Part shown: piece after piece, positions 41,465 through 42,552 of the stretch
How positions within the stretch are numbered: the stretch's first letter is position 1
Layout: each line of letters opens with the position of its first letter
Assembly: GCA_016866775.1 (NCBI GenBank)
Contig: VGLJ01000042.1
Coordinates: 1 to 42,552 of the forward strand
Direction: 5' to 3'
DNA: 42,552 bases
DNA from: Candidatus Rokuibacteriota bacterium
GTDB lineage: Bacteria; Methylomirabilota; Methylomirabilia; Rokubacteriales; CSP1-6
Notes under the pieces: model-generated
The model's input: only the letters and a program-made list of their open reading frames with translations
Database searches by the model: none
What the model was told of the DNA's origin: nothing
Position numbers and translations under genes: made by a program

Positions 41465-41541
41465 CATGGGGGGCCGCCTCTAGCGGCCCCCCAAGCCCCC
41501 CGCGCTCGCGCCCCGGCGGAGCCGTGGCGCTTCGCGAGTGG
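41461..41541 (-). repeat. Hairpin repeat, divergent copy C
   Basis: On the minus strand it starts CCACTCGCGAAG. It has a first hairpin GCGCC-A-CGGC-TCC-GCCG-G-GGCGC, then GAGCGCGGGGGGCTTGGGGGG. The second hairpin is a perfect 10-bp stem, GGGGGGCCGC-TAGAG-GCGGCCCCCC (41492-41468), and the copy ends ATGTCAC. The end resembles copies F and G (CCCATGTTCAC), linking the two repeat groups. Confidence 0.65.
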
Positions 41542-41559
41542 CGATGACAAGGAGACCGT

Positions 41560-42354
41560 ATGGATCTGGAGCTCGTCGGCAAGACCGCGCTCGTGACCGG
41601 CGGGAGCAAGGGCATCGGCAAGGCGATCGCGCGCGGGCTCGCGCGCGAAGGCGCGCGCGTCGCGATCTGCTCGCGTGACGGCGCGGCGCTCGCCGCGGCG
41701 GCGAAGGAGATCGGCGAGGGCATGCGCAGCGAGGTGATCGCGATCCCCGCGGATCTGAGCCGCGCGGCCGAGGTCCAGCGCGTGGCCGAAGACGCGGCCG
41801 GGCGGCTCGGACGCCTCGACATCCTCGTCAACAACGCGGGCGCGATCCGCGGCGGCGACTTCCTCAAGATTCCCGACGAGCAGTGGACCGGCGACTGGAG
41901 CCTGAAGCTCGTGGGCTACGTCCGCATGGCGCGCGCCGTGATTCCGCAGATGCAGGCGCAGGGCGGCGGCCGCATCTGCAACATCGTCGGCGCGGCCGCG
42001 CGCAATCCGCAGGCGACCTATCTACCGGGCGGCATCGCCAACGCCGGGCTCATCAACTTCACGAAGGGGCTCGCCGACTTCGGCGCGCCGTCGCGCATCC
42101 TCGTCACGGCCGTCTCGCCCGCGGCGACGCGTACCGAGCGGTGGGACAGCTTGATGGCGCAGCAAGCGGCGGCAGCGGGAAAGAGCGTCGAGGCGTTTCG
42201 CGCGGATGCGGAAAAGACTTACCCGCTAGGCCGCATCGCGACGTCCGAGGACATCGCCGATGTCGTGTGCTTTCTGGTATCGGCGCGAGCATCCTTCATC
42301 ACCGGCGTCTGCATCACCGTGGACGGAGGCGCGACCCGCGGCGTGTATTTGTAG
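41560..42354 (+). CDS. Atypical short-chain dehydrogenase/reductase
   Basis: A 264-residue SDR with an intact nucleotide site (LVTGGSKGIGKAIARGLA, LVNNAGAIRGGDF) and C-terminal ITGVCITVDGGA. The catalytic centre is unusual. The serine position reads NIVGAAARN and the tyrosine segment TYLPGGIANAGLINFTKG has no lysine four residues after the tyrosine. A normal Ser-Tyr-Lys triad is therefore absent; some SDR subgroups share this. AAGGAG before ATG 41560 is a good ribosome site. Substrate unknown. Confidence 0.88.
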   Translation: MDLELVGKTALVTGGSKGIGKAIARGLAREGARVAICSRDGAALAAAAKEIGEGMRSEVIAIPADLSRAAEVQRVAEDAAGRLGRLDILVNNAGAIRGGDFLKIPDEQWTGDWSLKLVGYVRMARAVIPQMQAQGGGRICNIVGAAARNPQATYLPGGIANAGLINFTKGLADFGAPSRILVTAVSPAATRTERWDSLMAQQAAAAGKSVEAFRADAEKTYPLGRIATSEDIADVVCFLVSARASFITGVCITVDGGATRGVYL

Positions 42355-42379
42355 CCAATCCGGGGTCCGATCACGCAAC

Positions 42380-42408
42380 TTGACATGCGTCGACTGCTGT
42401 CATTACCC
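42380..42408 (+). promoter_or_regulatory. Promoter with dyad operator of the RRM gene
   Basis: A consensus -35 TTGACA (42380-42385) is followed at 17 bases by a weak TTACCC. TGACA (42381-42385) and TGTCA (42398-42402) form an inverted repeat whose centre coincides with the palindrome GTCGAC (42389-42394). A repressor bound here would cover the -35 and spacer. The rest of 42355-42474 shows nothing else clear. Confidence 0.4.
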
Positions 42409-42474
42409 TTTGGCACCCACTGCTACTTGTGGGGGTATCAACTCCGCCGCTTGTCAGGGCTCGAGGAGGCCGCC

Positions 42475-42552
42475 ATGGCCGCGAAGCTGTTCGTCGGAAA
42501 CCTCTCCTTCCAGGCCACCGAAGAAGATCTACGCGAGCTGTTCGCACAGGCG
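42475..42552 (+). CDS. RRM RNA-binding protein, N-terminal part
   Basis: The first 26 residues of a bacterial RNA-recognition-motif protein, cut by the window edge. KLFVGNLSF is the RNP-2 motif, followed by the start of the first helix (EEDLRELFAQ). Such small proteins bind single-stranded RNA and are often cold-induced. A perfect AGGAGG (42464-42469) lies five bases before ATG 42475, in contrast to the many leaderless genes nearby. Confidence 0.9.
   Translation, partial: MAAKLFVGNLSFQATEEDLRELFAQA

Overview
The window is a very GC-rich, densely packed bacterial chromosome segment. There are about 40 genes, many overlapping by 1-4 bases (ATGA, GTGA, TGATG junctions), frequent GTG/TTG starts, and no tRNA, rRNA, phage or transposase genes. 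Gene content and style fit an uncultivated soil or subsurface lineage such as Candidatus Rokubacteria/Methylomirabilota. That placement is inference; nothing in the window proves it.

Layout. 1-2188: an acyl-CoA synthetase, divergent from a gene running off the left edge. 2195-6414: a thiamine operon (TPP riboswitch, thiS, thiG, thiE, thiO) with a coupled M20 amidohydrolase. 6418-9675 (minus): an AfsR/BTAD-type regulator split by one in-frame amber codon. 9799-13308: a secreted CSLREA/beta-helix/PKD protein and a BtuF-like binding protein. 13483-19003: a peptide-handling operon (tldD, pmbA, TatD hydrolase, alpha/beta hydrolase, M20 peptidase). 19004-21245: a decayed two-component locus bounded by truncated copies of a short repeat. 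21260-23338 (minus): retropepsin-like protease, uppP and a FabI-like SDR. 23363-29660: methyltransferases, a CinA-like protein, glycosyltransferases and a DUF2079 protein, probably for envelope glycans. 29662-30425 (minus): SnoaL-like and Rieske proteins. 30453-33821: ABC exporter, NiCoT metal transporter, YdcF-like protein and a small membrane protein. 33940-40620 (minus): a six-gene operon moeA, tldD2, rhodanese, tldE2, transketolase N and C halves. 40690-42552: a relic of an ABC substrate-binding protein, an RDD protein, an SDR and the start of an RRM RNA-binding protein.

Most notable points. (1) The rhodanese between tldD2 and tldE2 has an in-frame UGA exactly where the catalytic cysteine should be, followed at the right distance by a perfect 9-bp hairpin with a GGG loop. 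It is probably a selenocysteine sulfurtransferase with a bacterial SECIS. (2) A family of short hairpin repeats recurs at gene ends, with compensatory stem changes. Its truncated copies mark deletion scars in the two-component locus, and related copies supply parts of protein termini or an in-frame insertion. (3) Many unit-leading genes have a -10-like hexamer 6-10 bases before the start codon, suggesting widespread leaderless transcription, including two compact bidirectional promoters. (4) Several genes are broken (amber, frameshifts, internal deletion), so this segment is either decaying or carries assembly errors.
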